Source: Buddleja alternifolia (Eukaryota; Streptophyta; Magnoliopsida; Lamiales; Scrophulariaceae). From it: a DNA stretch of 64,000 bases. Below are positions 36,432 to 47,180 of this stretch, piece after piece; position 1 is the first letter of the stretch, and each line of letters opens with the position of its first letter. The notes under the pieces were generated by a model. The model was not told the origin of the DNA. It did not search any database and was given only the letters and a program-made list of their open reading frames with translations. Location: assembly GCA_019426215.1 (NCBI GenBank), contig CM033401.1, positions 10,297,134 through 10,361,133 of the forward strand, in the 5' to 3' direction. Made by a program: the position numbers and the translations under genes.

Positions 36432-36901
36432 TGCAAGTTAATTTAACCTAATTCATTATTCCCACAATCGTGAACTTCATGATTTTCATGTAATTGCAAC
36501 AAAGAAACAACTAACCTTTGTCCATTGCTATTAGTCTTTTCAATGTCGATCTCGTTTGTATGGAGTTACTGATTCGCTTCTTGGAGAAGTGGTTTCTCTC
36601 CCTTGACCCCTCTTTGAATGATTGAAGACATCGTTTTCTTTTCTGCTTTTCTTTTACACTTATACGATGTGTTGTATTATTTGTTTTTCTGTAGGGGCAG
36701 AGAGAGTACCAATCCCTCTTTAAATAGAACTCTAAGAGGTGTCTCTCATCAAGACACTTCTTAATGTAAAGTCGTGACTTTTATAGCCAATAAACATTAA
36801 TTATTTAATATTACAAAATTACTTATTTTATCAAATAAACATTAATCTTGATAAAATAAAAATTTGTAAATAAATATGTGGGTCATAAATTATTTCTTAC
36901 A
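36432..36901 (-). repeat. 5' LTR of the copia element
   Basis: 470 bp, TGTAAGAAAT...TTGCA on the minus strand, next to the primer-binding site. It differs from the left LTR at scattered positions and most strongly in its last 15-20 bases. Confidence 0.85.
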
Positions 36902-37401
36902 TATTCAATTAAGAATATATGAAGTAAAATATATAGTAGGAAAGATTTTTACAATTTTAAATTATTATCGCACTCATCGATTGTGCCATACCCCTTAGTC
37001 AAAATAATGTTTGTATTTAGTTTGTGTATTTTTACAATCACTAGGAAGCTAAGGAGAAAGCACGAGAAGAAGAAAGATTGGCTAGGGAGAAAGAAGCTGA
37101 ACAGCGGAGAAAGCTTTTAGTAATATGTCTCCAGCGAATAGTTTTTTAATCCTTTTTCATTCGGATCGACAGATCTCAGGTAGTCATAGGAAGAGATGTG
37201 ATCTAAGTTCATGCGTAATATTGCTGCTGATAAAGAGGCTGGGTATTTTCAAACTGTGAGGTAACCAAACAGTTTACTGTGCAGAATAACTTCTCATCAT
37301 CAAATATTTGGTTTTTCTTCTCTTTGGATTATGTAGGCTCTCTCTTGCAAAATTGATTTCCCTCCTGTCTTCTGCGTGCCTTCATTTCAAGACTTTGGTT
37401 G

Positions 37402-40400
37402 CGAGGAATTTTTTTGTTGCAACAGACTCCATTTCGTCACAATATGTATAATGCAAGGAAAATATTTCGTCCCATGGTCGACGCATTAGCTTCCTCGCAA
37501 TAGGTTATTGCGACAAGTCTAGCATTCCTCGCAATCCCTATTGTGATGAATGTAATTTCATCACAACAGATTCTTTGTTGTGACGGAACATTCCTCACAA
37601 TACGTCATATTTTTTCTCGCATGTATAGTTTTCCTCACAATAAGTGAATCTTAAATGACGATTCTTTCATCACGATAGATAATATTCGCCACAATAGATA
37701 CTTGAATGTGGCGAAATATTTCGTCACATTACAATTTTCATGAATTTTGAAAAATCTTTTGTGAGGAATTGTTCCCCACAATATTTACAAAATATTCATC
37801 ATAAATGACATATATTTACCTAATGTAAGGAACATTTTCGTCATAACAAACGTCTAATGCGAGAGATAATTGCATTGCAATAGAGTTATGTAATGTGACA
37901 AGATCTGTTTGGGTTATGTCATCACAATAGTTATGCCTAATGTGAGGAACACATCATATCATCACAATAGGTTAACCAATGTGAGGAATACACAATAACA
38001 TTTTTCGCCACAACAGTCCTACATTTCATATCCTATAATATAATCCTTCATGTGCATTAACAAAAACAATTGTAACAAATATGCTTACAATCTAAATCAT
38101 TCATTAACACCAAAACTACGATAAAGATGCATGCATTAGCCACTCTCCAAGTACAACGTCACAAAGCAAACTAATATACTTAAAAACTAACAAATATCCA
38201 ATGCAATGATACCCTCCGTGAATTAACTAATTCATCCAACATCATCTAATCATTCCAATCATGACTTTATACAAAATGAACCTCGACTATCTTCCAAAGT
38301 GAAGCCTGTAAACAACATCAAAAATAAAATCAGAATTCAAGAAATAACCATAAACAGAGCACTATAATGACTTATGCCATTAATGCAATTAAAAGAATAA
38401 CATAAGTTAATGATGGAAAAAAAGCATTAAATTATCTTGGTTAACACCTATGTTTCAACAACCAAAACAAAGGCTTTGAAGCTCTGCTTAAACAGAATTC
38501 CAACTGTTGAACCACCTGAAACTCTATTTTAGTCGGCAAAATCAGCATCTAAAAAAGCTTCGGCATGCTATTTCTGGAATGTTAGCATGCTAAAAATGTT
38601 ATTTCAGCATGTTAAAAACAGATTTCAGCATGCTTTGTTTCAAAATGCTGAATTGCATTTCTAGCATGCTAAAAATAATTCATTTTCAGAATGCTAAAAG
38701 AATATTTTCAGTCCATTCAATTTTCAGTATGCTAAATTCCAGTTTCAATAGCTATAACTCTCTAAAACAAAGTTCCAGCAACAACCTCAAAGTCTCAACA
38801 ACATGAGCGGAAACAATACATAAGCACAATATTTAATCATGCAAATCGAACATCATAATTGATATTCACATTCATCTAATCAAATATAAGATATAAAACT
38901 TAAAAAACATCATATATGTGAAACACATACCAGAAAAAGGCGTTCATCCTATGATCGTGTGTAAGAGCTTTTCCATCTTTGCCATTTGAGCTTTCAAGGC
39001 ATCTATTTCTTGGGAATGTTGTTCTTTGCAAGCCTCCATTTCTTTCTTCTGTTCATCTAGTGCTATCCTTTGCTCTTCTAATTTCTCTTTCAATTCTGTA
39101 TTTGCAACCATATATGAAGAAGATTGTCGACCTCGAACTACTTCCGCTCCATGTCTCATTCCTTTAATGTATTGTGACCTACGATCTAAGGTGGACTCTA
39201 AAATTGCCTCCTCCGATGGTGGCTCTTCATCTTCATTGACAGGTTGACTTTTCTTAACAATCATTATATCCTATAATAATGCACATGTAAAATGATACGT
39301 AAAATAGACAAATCAAGTTCTTTTTAGTAAATAAAATTCGAGTCACTTACATGTAATGACTGTGCAACAGAATTCACAAATTGACCCTCATTTTTCTTAG
39401 ATATGTGAGTGTCCCTCCAAAGAACAACTTTGTTTTTCTTCACCTTCAAGTAAAAAGTTAACACATTAGACTATAAATATTCCACCGTGATTAAAAATAT
39501 CCATCAAAAAATATGAAAAGTCGTATACACCATCCTCCTATAGCGAGTAATCATTGCCGTTTTTCCAAAAGTGTGGTTGTATGACAGTTTTGAACGATTA
39601 TTTGAGTTGATGCGTGACTTTTTCTGTAATAGTAACAAATTGTTAATAATAAAATCGATTGAGGAAATACTATGAAATATTATAACATACTGCTATATAT
39701 TTATTGAATCTAGTTTTATTGAATTTCACCTGAAACTTCTCATCCTCAATAAAGTCACAAGCAGCTTGCCATTTTGCCATACTCAAATCTACTTTTGGAC
39801 ACACTTCTCTCGGACTAATACCTTCCTCTACCAATTTTTTGTACGTGGTATGCAATGTGTTCCTCCACCGAGTATATGCAATTTGGAGCCTGGAGTTCAC
39901 TACCTTGTTTACTCTTTCCTCGGTGGACCACCCCTCGATATCAAACCATTGCTGTGTAATCAATTTGTATATTAGAAAAATACTAATATCAATATGATTA
40001 ACAATATATTCAAAGTAATATTAGATCATTTTGCAAATTTACTTACATGTAATCTAGCCAAACAAACTTCTTTGTTCTCCATAGGAACTTGTCTCCAACG
40101 ATTGACACCTTAGATCTGAGCATTGTGTTTAATAACAATTCCAAGACCATCTGCAAATGCTGATTCATGCTCCATAGAATTGTACTCCCCAGGTGCGAAG
40201 ACAATCTTATACTTGCCATGCTACTCACGCCATAAAAAGAAAATATGAAAATGAACTAATATGTGTTTCTAATATTTACTAGGCTTATTATAGACCTTTT
40301 TCACTTCTCGGTCAAGTTTACAGGTGTGGATATTACGAGGAGCCCATATTCCTCACAATAGATTTGATTAATGTGACGAAATATATAAAACATCACATTA

Positions 40401-40709
40401 TGTTAGTATCATGCGACAAAATTTAACTTCTCACAAATAATATAAATTCAATATTTTTCGTTTTCATCTAAAGTGAGGAAGTTTGTTGTCACTACATCTA
40501 TAAACATATTACGAGGAAGTAACCTAAATATTGTGACAAAATTTGTATTTCGTCACAACAAATACCATATATTGCGAGAAATAAATTTTTATCGCAAAAC
40601 AAAGCTTTAAAGTGAGGAACACGTATTTCGTCACATTATAGACTTTTAAGTGACGAAATTGAGTTTCCTCACAAACAATTCGTCACATTAGAAAACATTT
40701 TTTTTAGTG
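37402..40709 (-). mobile_element. Degenerate CACTA (En/Spm) transposon
   Basis: The right end reads TTTTTAGTG (40709), so the element starts CACTAAAAA on the minus strand. Both outer zones (about 37402-38010 and 40290-40709) are packed with short motifs such as CCTCACAATA, TCGTCACA and TGTGAGGAA in both orientations, the CACTA subterminal repeats. Between them lies a Transposase_24-type gene. I could not find a CACTA left end, so that border is approximate and the element is probably truncated there. Confidence 0.7.
38944..40228 (-). pseudogene. Transposase_24-type (Ptta/En/Spm) CACTA protein
   Basis: Exon-like pieces on the minus strand follow the family order. About 40060-40225 reads IVFAPGEYN...FADGLGIVIKHNAQ then W-QVPMENKE with an in-frame stop. 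39670-39963 reads FDIEGWSTEERVNKVVNSRL and WQAACDFIEDEKFQ. About 39540-39620 reads KKSRINSNNRSKLSYNHTFG. About 39360-39450 reads VVLWRDTHISKKNEGQFVNS. 38944-39264 has EEAILESTLDRRSQYIKG and then a Gln/Glu/Lys-rich coiled coil. Proteins of this family are encoded by plant CACTA elements beside the TNPD-type transposase. No TNPD-like gene is visible here. The nonsense codon makes it non-functional. Confidence 0.7.
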
Positions 40710-40712
40710 AAT

Positions 40713-41965
40713 TGTTTCTGAAGACTATGATCTTCTTATATCAAACTGGTCCTTAAAGTTAATAGAGATTTATCTCTAGATTTTTGAACAAGAATTAAAT
40801 GGCTTTGTAAGAGTGCCCTTCACTTTTATATCTGATACTTGGGACTTGAGGATCTGGTGGATTTTTAATTGTTCAAATCTTTAGACCATTCATTGATGAG
40901 CCCTCTTTGGCAACCTTTCTACTGGCCTAACCCATTAGTTTTCTGTACAACTTTCTATGTGGGATGCAGGGAATACAATTGCAGAATATTTCGATGTCTC
41001 GCTTTTTTCCCATAAAGGCGCTTTCCCAGTTCATCTGAGGTCGTTGCCTAACTTTCTCAGTGTCGAGCAATCAAAAATCAACGCAACCATTTTTTATTTT
41101 TTTTGCGTTTTACCTTCATTGATGTTAGAAAGAATTATTTACTGGTGCAGAGGAATGTAGTTGCCGGTTGTTATTATTGGCATGTTTCAATTGTATTCTC
41201 TGTGAAGTGAACATGATTCTTTTCAGATGTGATGCGCGTTTTTCTTGCTCTCTGCAGGAGAAACTTAAGTTATTCAAGGAATAACTCTTGTCAAACGCAG
41301 CTACTTCCTCTAAAAATGTGACTCTTATTCACTGTAAAAAATCGGAGCTCGATGCCACAGGACGAAGAGATGGATCAGCTGCATCAGTCGTCAGATTGCC
41401 AATTCATGCCATAGCTTATAGCGAAATGACCCTTATGTAAATCACCTTATGTAAAATATTGACTAATTTCGTATTGCTTCTGATATATATTATGTTAAAA
41501 CCTAATATTTAGCATAGATGGATATACTTGTTTGATTATGGCAGCCAATGTTTTATTATTTAGGATAGTTGAATCACCAACGTTTTCTAGTTTCGCAATT
41601 TTGCATGAAAATAAATGTAATGAGAACAAACTAAAATTTTATGTTGGTTAGTAGGTGTGTTATGGATTGCTCTATGTTGCTCATTAGGCGTGGTATGGAT
41701 TGCTTTATCAGGTCTAATTTAGCCACGCAATGGATAGGTTGTTGATCATTATCCTTACAAAAACAAGGTAGACTTTAATTAGAGAAAAGAAAAGTCGTTA
41801 GAAAATGGACAACCACCTTATAAATTTAATGACATTTTTATTAATAATGACATTGAATATGGACGGTCCATGCAAATAAAAAAAGCGTTGAATTCGCTAC
41901 AACAATATGCTTTGATTGATGGAATATTGTATCACACAAAAGCAAAATTAAAATTAGGCCAATTC
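40713..41965. other. Intergenic, nothing recognised
   Basis: Mixed sequence, partly intron-like, with a small open frame (40957-41160) that I cannot assign. It may be the 3' remains of the gene interrupted further left, but I see no homology to support that. Confidence 0.4.
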
Positions 41966-42241
41966 AGAAAGGCCTCATATGTTCTCTGTTTAGATATCAT
42001 ATTTGCTGTTTTTGCTATTTCAAAAAAAAAAAAAAAGGAGTCTTCTCCATCTCAGATATAGTCGCAGATTAGTTTGGGCTTCTGGAATTTTGCTTGTTTC
42101 TAATTTGTTTTGACTTTCCTGTAGTTTGCACCAATGCATTTTTTAGTTTTACGAGTTTTTTTTTATCCTATTTCTACTGCTTTCTTTTTCTTTTCTAGGA
42201 TTCTTTTCCAATTTGTATTGAATTTTCTAAATTTTGTTTTT
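41966..42241 (+). repeat. About 280-bp direct repeat, copy 2
   Basis: This is the same block as 28288-28567 (GGCCTCATATGTTCTCTGTT onward), with scattered substitutions and a longer A-run. It lies 13.7 kb from copy 1. It is followed by unrelated DNA. Confidence 0.75.
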
Positions 42242-43145
42242 TTCAGAGAAATTTAGCAAGTATTCCGACAACCAGCACAAATAATATGGATATAACAAAA
42301 TTTTAGTTTAACCATTCAAAAAGAAACCAAACGCTTGTAGCACCAGTTACGCCACTAGCTGACATCTTCTACTACCTCCGTGATAACACATCCTTAATTT
42401 CATTACTTAGTATTTTGGACAGTTTTTGTGCCGCGATTAATGCGCAACTACCGTGGTACTGTAATTTGACCGTTGTAGTTTTGAAATAAAATTTGATTGG
42501 AGACATTGGGAAGTTATGGTGCAAGAAGTTAGATTTTAAAACAAATGTGATTAGGCCGCGACTGTAGGACCAAAAATATAATTTGATGCTCACCATGCTA
42601 TGTAAGTGCGAAAAATAACTTATAAAGTGTTAAGTGCTTATTCCTATCTTATAAACTTCAAAAGTAACTTACAAAGTGTAATGGTTTCTTTCTACCCCCT
42701 AAGAAAAAAGGGCGCTATAAGAACTTATGACATAAAGAATAATACACAAATGCCCTCTGATTTATTATTATCTACTTATCAAAATATATCTCTTTTTTTG
42801 AAAATTATATAAATTCGTCTACGAATTAAGACATTTCTAAGAGTTGAATCTACATATATTTTAAGTTTTTTATAATGTTGTCCCTAGAAATCTCACAAAC
42901 ACACTCACGAAAAGAACGTGTTAGTAATTTTAGATACGTTAGAGGAGTTCCACCAAATTTTGTTACTATCAAATATGGGAAAATTATATCACAACCTCCT
43001 AAAAGAGACATGTGATTATAGATTTCTGGATGATGCCTTTTTTATAATATAACTATTTTACACCTTGTCAATGGATTTTTTTTTATGCTTGTTATAACGT
43101 AGTTGTGAAAATCCGATGTCCATTTCCTCCACTTTAAATCACCCA

Positions 43146-43182
<37 letters not shown>

Positions 43183-43515
43183 CACATTGTAAATAGGTAA
43201 CCACATCCTATTAAGAATAATATTATTCTAAATTTTATATTAAGATCTGAAAATTTCTTGCACAACCTAAATATGGGATCGAATTATATGGATCGAAACA
43301 CAATAATAATAGACCAATAAAAATTTGTGTTATTAATGTAAAAACAAGCCAAATATTGTTTATTATTTCTGGTTGTGCATTGATGCCCGCCACAAGGTCG
43401 CACAACTAGTGCACACGAGAATTTTTTTTAAAACTCTGTATTGCATATTAGGCCACGCATATGAATCCTTACCTAGCTGTGATTTTTTTAGTGTTATCTC
43501 CCATTCTATTCATAC
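42242..43515. other. Intergenic with a TA microsatellite
   Basis: Noncoding. A TA run lies at about 43151-43178. The minus-strand open frame at 42372-42596 has no recognisable family. Confidence 0.5.
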
Positions 43516-43962
43516 TGTCGAACATATAATCCGGAATTCGTAATATTACGGTTCAAGAATCATTTACTCGAACCAGGAAATTTGAGGACCTTCTTCGCTT
43601 GAATCAAAGACCTGATTTGCACCCTTCAATGCTCCAATTTGTCCAAGACCAATGACAAAGTGGAAAGGGCTTATATCTACAACACAAATGCTCCAAAGGA
43701 TGAGTAAAATGACTAATATCATGATGATACCATCACACCATATTTAATTTAGCCTATGTATATGGACGAAAATCTGCCCTTCTTCACTTATTTTGTGTGT
43801 TAGAATCATTATTAAAAGTGCTGGAGAATTATGGGAGTTATATCCTTGGTTTTGATTAACTTCCATTTCAAATTCAAATGGAGTAAAACCACTCCCTCCA
43901 TTTCAGGTTCAAAATCCGGGTCGGGTCAGCCCTTATGGGAGACGCATACTCGATTTCCAACA
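43516..43962 (-). repeat. 3' LTR of the LARD-like element
   Basis: 447 bp with termini TGTCG...CCAACA on the plus strand (TGTTGG at its 5' end on the element's strand). It is very similar to 50652-51093. Confidence 0.9.
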
Positions 43963-46781
43963 TCTCCCACTCGCACATGAGGGCTAGACACAAGTATGCA
44001 TCATCGTAGTCATATACTCACAATCTTCATACAAGCAACTGGGCCGTGTGACCAACGAGAAGGTACACATAGAGCTTTAACGTCATACACCGCTTAAGGA
44101 TATATAACAACTCACTTTCTCAAAGTATCAGGACCTGATATCTTGTTATACCCCAGAATTCATGTACAACACCAATCAGAGTATCTCTGACCCCTTATAT
44201 GATATAAGAGCATACTCATTCACAACAACTTTATGTATTCACAATTATGTCCCAAACTTCAAAGTTTCACATAATTGTCCACACGGTAAATACAAATGTG
44301 GTGCTAGTCATAAATAGTCTTCCTTTCCCACTTGAATCTCTCAACTTTAAAATGACTGCTTTCCTAGACATGTCCCGCATTGCCGAATCATCTATGGCTA
44401 TTGGAAACATGCTAAAGTAGCAACACCAAATTAAAGTTTCGACAATCAGTTGAAAGTCATAAGGGTACTTAATCAGGTTATTTAAACCTCTGGGTCTTAC
44501 ACAATGAGAAATAAGGGATCCATTCACTCATTACCCAATGGTCACATAGGCACACATGGTATGAAACATGTGCTATGGTGAATTTCTTTCTCCTAGGAAG
44601 TGTATGTCATTCATTAATAATACTACACCATACAGATCTCGATCTAAGTGCACCCCGACACTTGACCTGAGTTTTTCTTTCTTCTTGATCTTTTTCTACC
44701 AGTCATCAAATTCAAGACAAACTCACATTTGGCCATAAGATAAGTCAATGGATGGTGGGAATCCATTTCGATTATTTAAATTCATAATAGTAATCTCATC
44801 TTGATTATCTATCAAGGCGACATCATCTCCACGTATGATTTCATGTATCACAAAATCAAAAAAAAAATATCTAATCTCTGCACATTACTTAATGTCTGAG
44901 GCGATTGCTCGTATGAGAGAGTCAATCTCAACTTATCTGACATACCTTTAAACATTGAATGCAAATCATCACAAACATGCTTAGATAGCAAATCATTCAA
45001 ATGTCAAACACTTATGGGCATATATCTCTATAAACATTCGCAAGTTCAAAAGAGATCACATTCTACGCAATCCTAGAGATCCGATTTGACCAACAAATTC
45101 ATCTCTAGATTAAGGCTAAGCAATAATTTTAGCCACTTCTATATGTGTAGATACTTATTGTAAAACCACTCATTGGTTTACTATAATATCTCATACAAAA
45201 TTACATTTTGTGTCTATGTTTGAAGCAACAGGTCAATAGAAAGAGCTATTATGTAAGCTTTAGCTAGCTGATTATCACGATAAATACACATAATCATAGC
45301 TCCCACATGACTGCTTACAACTCCCACATGCAGATATATGTGCCACAAATTATATTTCATATGTGCACAATGTTACACAAATTTGCTTCTTGCTACTTCT
45401 AGAGTAAGCATTTTAATAGAAGCAAATTCAGAGGCAGACTCACACTTATCCAAATCCCCTCCTTAAATCCATATATGTGTATTCTTTCGACAATTTTCCT
45501 CCAAACAAAGGAAATTATCTACAGTGTTTGTCAACTATTGTCCAATACCTCGTATTAGAATTGGACAATACCTTATGACCCATGGCATAACATATATTGG
45601 AGCAAGTACAAGTCACATTGTACTTCAAGATCCAAATATCAACTATTGGAATATGGTGGTCTAGACATATTTATATGGAATCTCTGGATACATTTCAAGG
45701 TTACAACTTTATGCTGTAGGAGTGGTGATGAGCTCATATCTACTATAAAATCGCAGGACAGAAAACTTTTTCATCGATCTTAACACTAAGCAAGATTCAT
45801 CTTGTACGATTTACATAGATTTTAACATCAAATTTAATGATATACTCATCATGTCCTCTACTTCACAAGTTAAAGGAAAACCATTCTCAATGGATGTACG
45901 TAGTCCTTATCATCCCGGCTATTAAGACGTTCCCAATAAAGAAATAGAATTCCAAACGTCTTAATGGACTTACACACAAGAAAAAATAATGGTCTACATC
46001 TGTGAAGATAAAAAACACATGTATGAGATCACATTTTCGTAAAATCTCATACACCATTATTTTGAAAACTGGTTCTTGCCACAAAGGTTGTAAGTTTACA
46101 AACTTTACCTTTTGACCTTTGTCTATGGAAACCTCAAGGCATTCCGATGTAGATTTTTTCAATTACATCTCTATTAAAAAACACAATCTCGTGTCCATTT
46201 AGATATAATTCTAAATCTCAATGGTCCATAACAACCAAGAAAGCATAATAAAGCCATATACCACCATTAGAAAATAAGTTTTGTCTCAAGATATATATAC
46301 CCATGTATATATATACATATAACTCATTTTTCACTAGGTGATCTTTATACCTCAAAATCAAATACCAACATATTTAGTAGATTTCGAGAACTTATGTTGA
46401 AGTTCTCAATATCTCCACGTCTAATGTTGAACCAGAATCTAATCTTGGTTTGATTGTATACAACAGAGCATATGTAACATGCTAATCACACTATAGCTAA
46501 CAGAGACTGTGCAACTCAAATCTTTAAACCATGTGAAAGTCGAAATGCCACATTTTGGCTGTGGCTTCACCACGAGGGCAATTGTTGCCACAAAGATAGC
46601 TATCCTCTCCTCAGAAATTGGCACGAGAGTTATTGGTGTCACCCATGTTTACAGATTTCGTATGTTCTATAAATACACTTTCATTGTATTAATTCAATTT
46701 TATTTAGTAAGATAAGACAGAGTATCACTATATTGGACTCTATCTAATCTTTTTGGAGAATATTTTGTGCTTGCACATAAT

Positions 46782-47180
46782 AATGATTCAACTCTTAACT
46801 TAATCACCTTAGCAAATTTGCTCCCACATAAACTCAGGAACACAATTTTCTTAAGTGATATAATAAGGCACATAGCCACTATTTGAATCATTAAACCTAA
46901 GCAAAAATCACAATAATGATTCGACTCTTAACTTGATCACCTTGGCAAATTTGTTCCCGCTTAAACTAGGGAACATAATTTTCTTAAGTGATTTATAAGC
47001 CACATATCCACTATTTGAATCATTAAACCTAAGCAAAGGTCATAAAATTATGATTCGACTCTTAGTTTGATCACTTTGATGAATTCGCTCCCACTCAAAA
47101 TCGGGAACACATTTATCTTAAGTGATACATAAATCACATAGCCACTATATATCCGAATCATTAATCCTAAGCAAATGTTT
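46782..47180 (-). repeat. Three tandem about 133-bp units inside the LARD-like element
   Basis: Units start at about 46782, 46914 and 47049, each opening with ATGATTCRACTCTTA. Each contains GCTCCCAC or GTTCCCGC and TTTTCTTAAGTGAT, and ends near CCACTAT...GAATCATTAA. The short minus-strand open frames (46700-46891, 47048-47269) reflect this repeat. Confidence 0.8.

Larger units (their letters stand above)
30383..36901 (-). mobile_element. Degenerate Ty1/copia retrotransposon
   Basis: Two LTRs (30383-30850 and 36432-36901) enclose a primer-binding site and gag, protease, integrase, reverse transcriptase and RNase H traces in copia order on the minus strand. Transcription would run from right to left. 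Several frames are broken by stops and shifts, so it cannot be autonomous. The 5-bp flanks (GGTTT-side left, TATTC right) do not match. Either a TSD has decayed or the ends come from recombination. It sits in an intron of the LUC7 remnant, whose last exon lies 143 bp past its right end. Confidence 0.9.
28997..37113 (+). pseudogene. LUC7-like splicing-factor gene, dismembered by transposons
   Basis: Three pieces are recognisable. 28997-29160 encodes QRKLDEAEALMRK and, after a one-base frameshift in an A-run, MAVCETCGSF then AKRTQSHVAGKQHI, the second CCHH zinc finger of LUC7 proteins. 30052-30084 encodes FMARGFVIGYK, matching the following YGMVRDF-SEYK segment. 37045-37113, after an AG acceptor, encodes EAKEKAREEERLAREKEAEQ, the charged helix that follows directly in the family. 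LUC7 proteins belong to U1 snRNP and help select 5' splice sites. Both the first zinc finger and the C-terminal RS tail are absent. A solo LTR (29260-29898) and a full copia element (30383-36901) lie between the pieces. The frameshift, lost exons and insertions make it a pseudogene. Confidence 0.75.
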
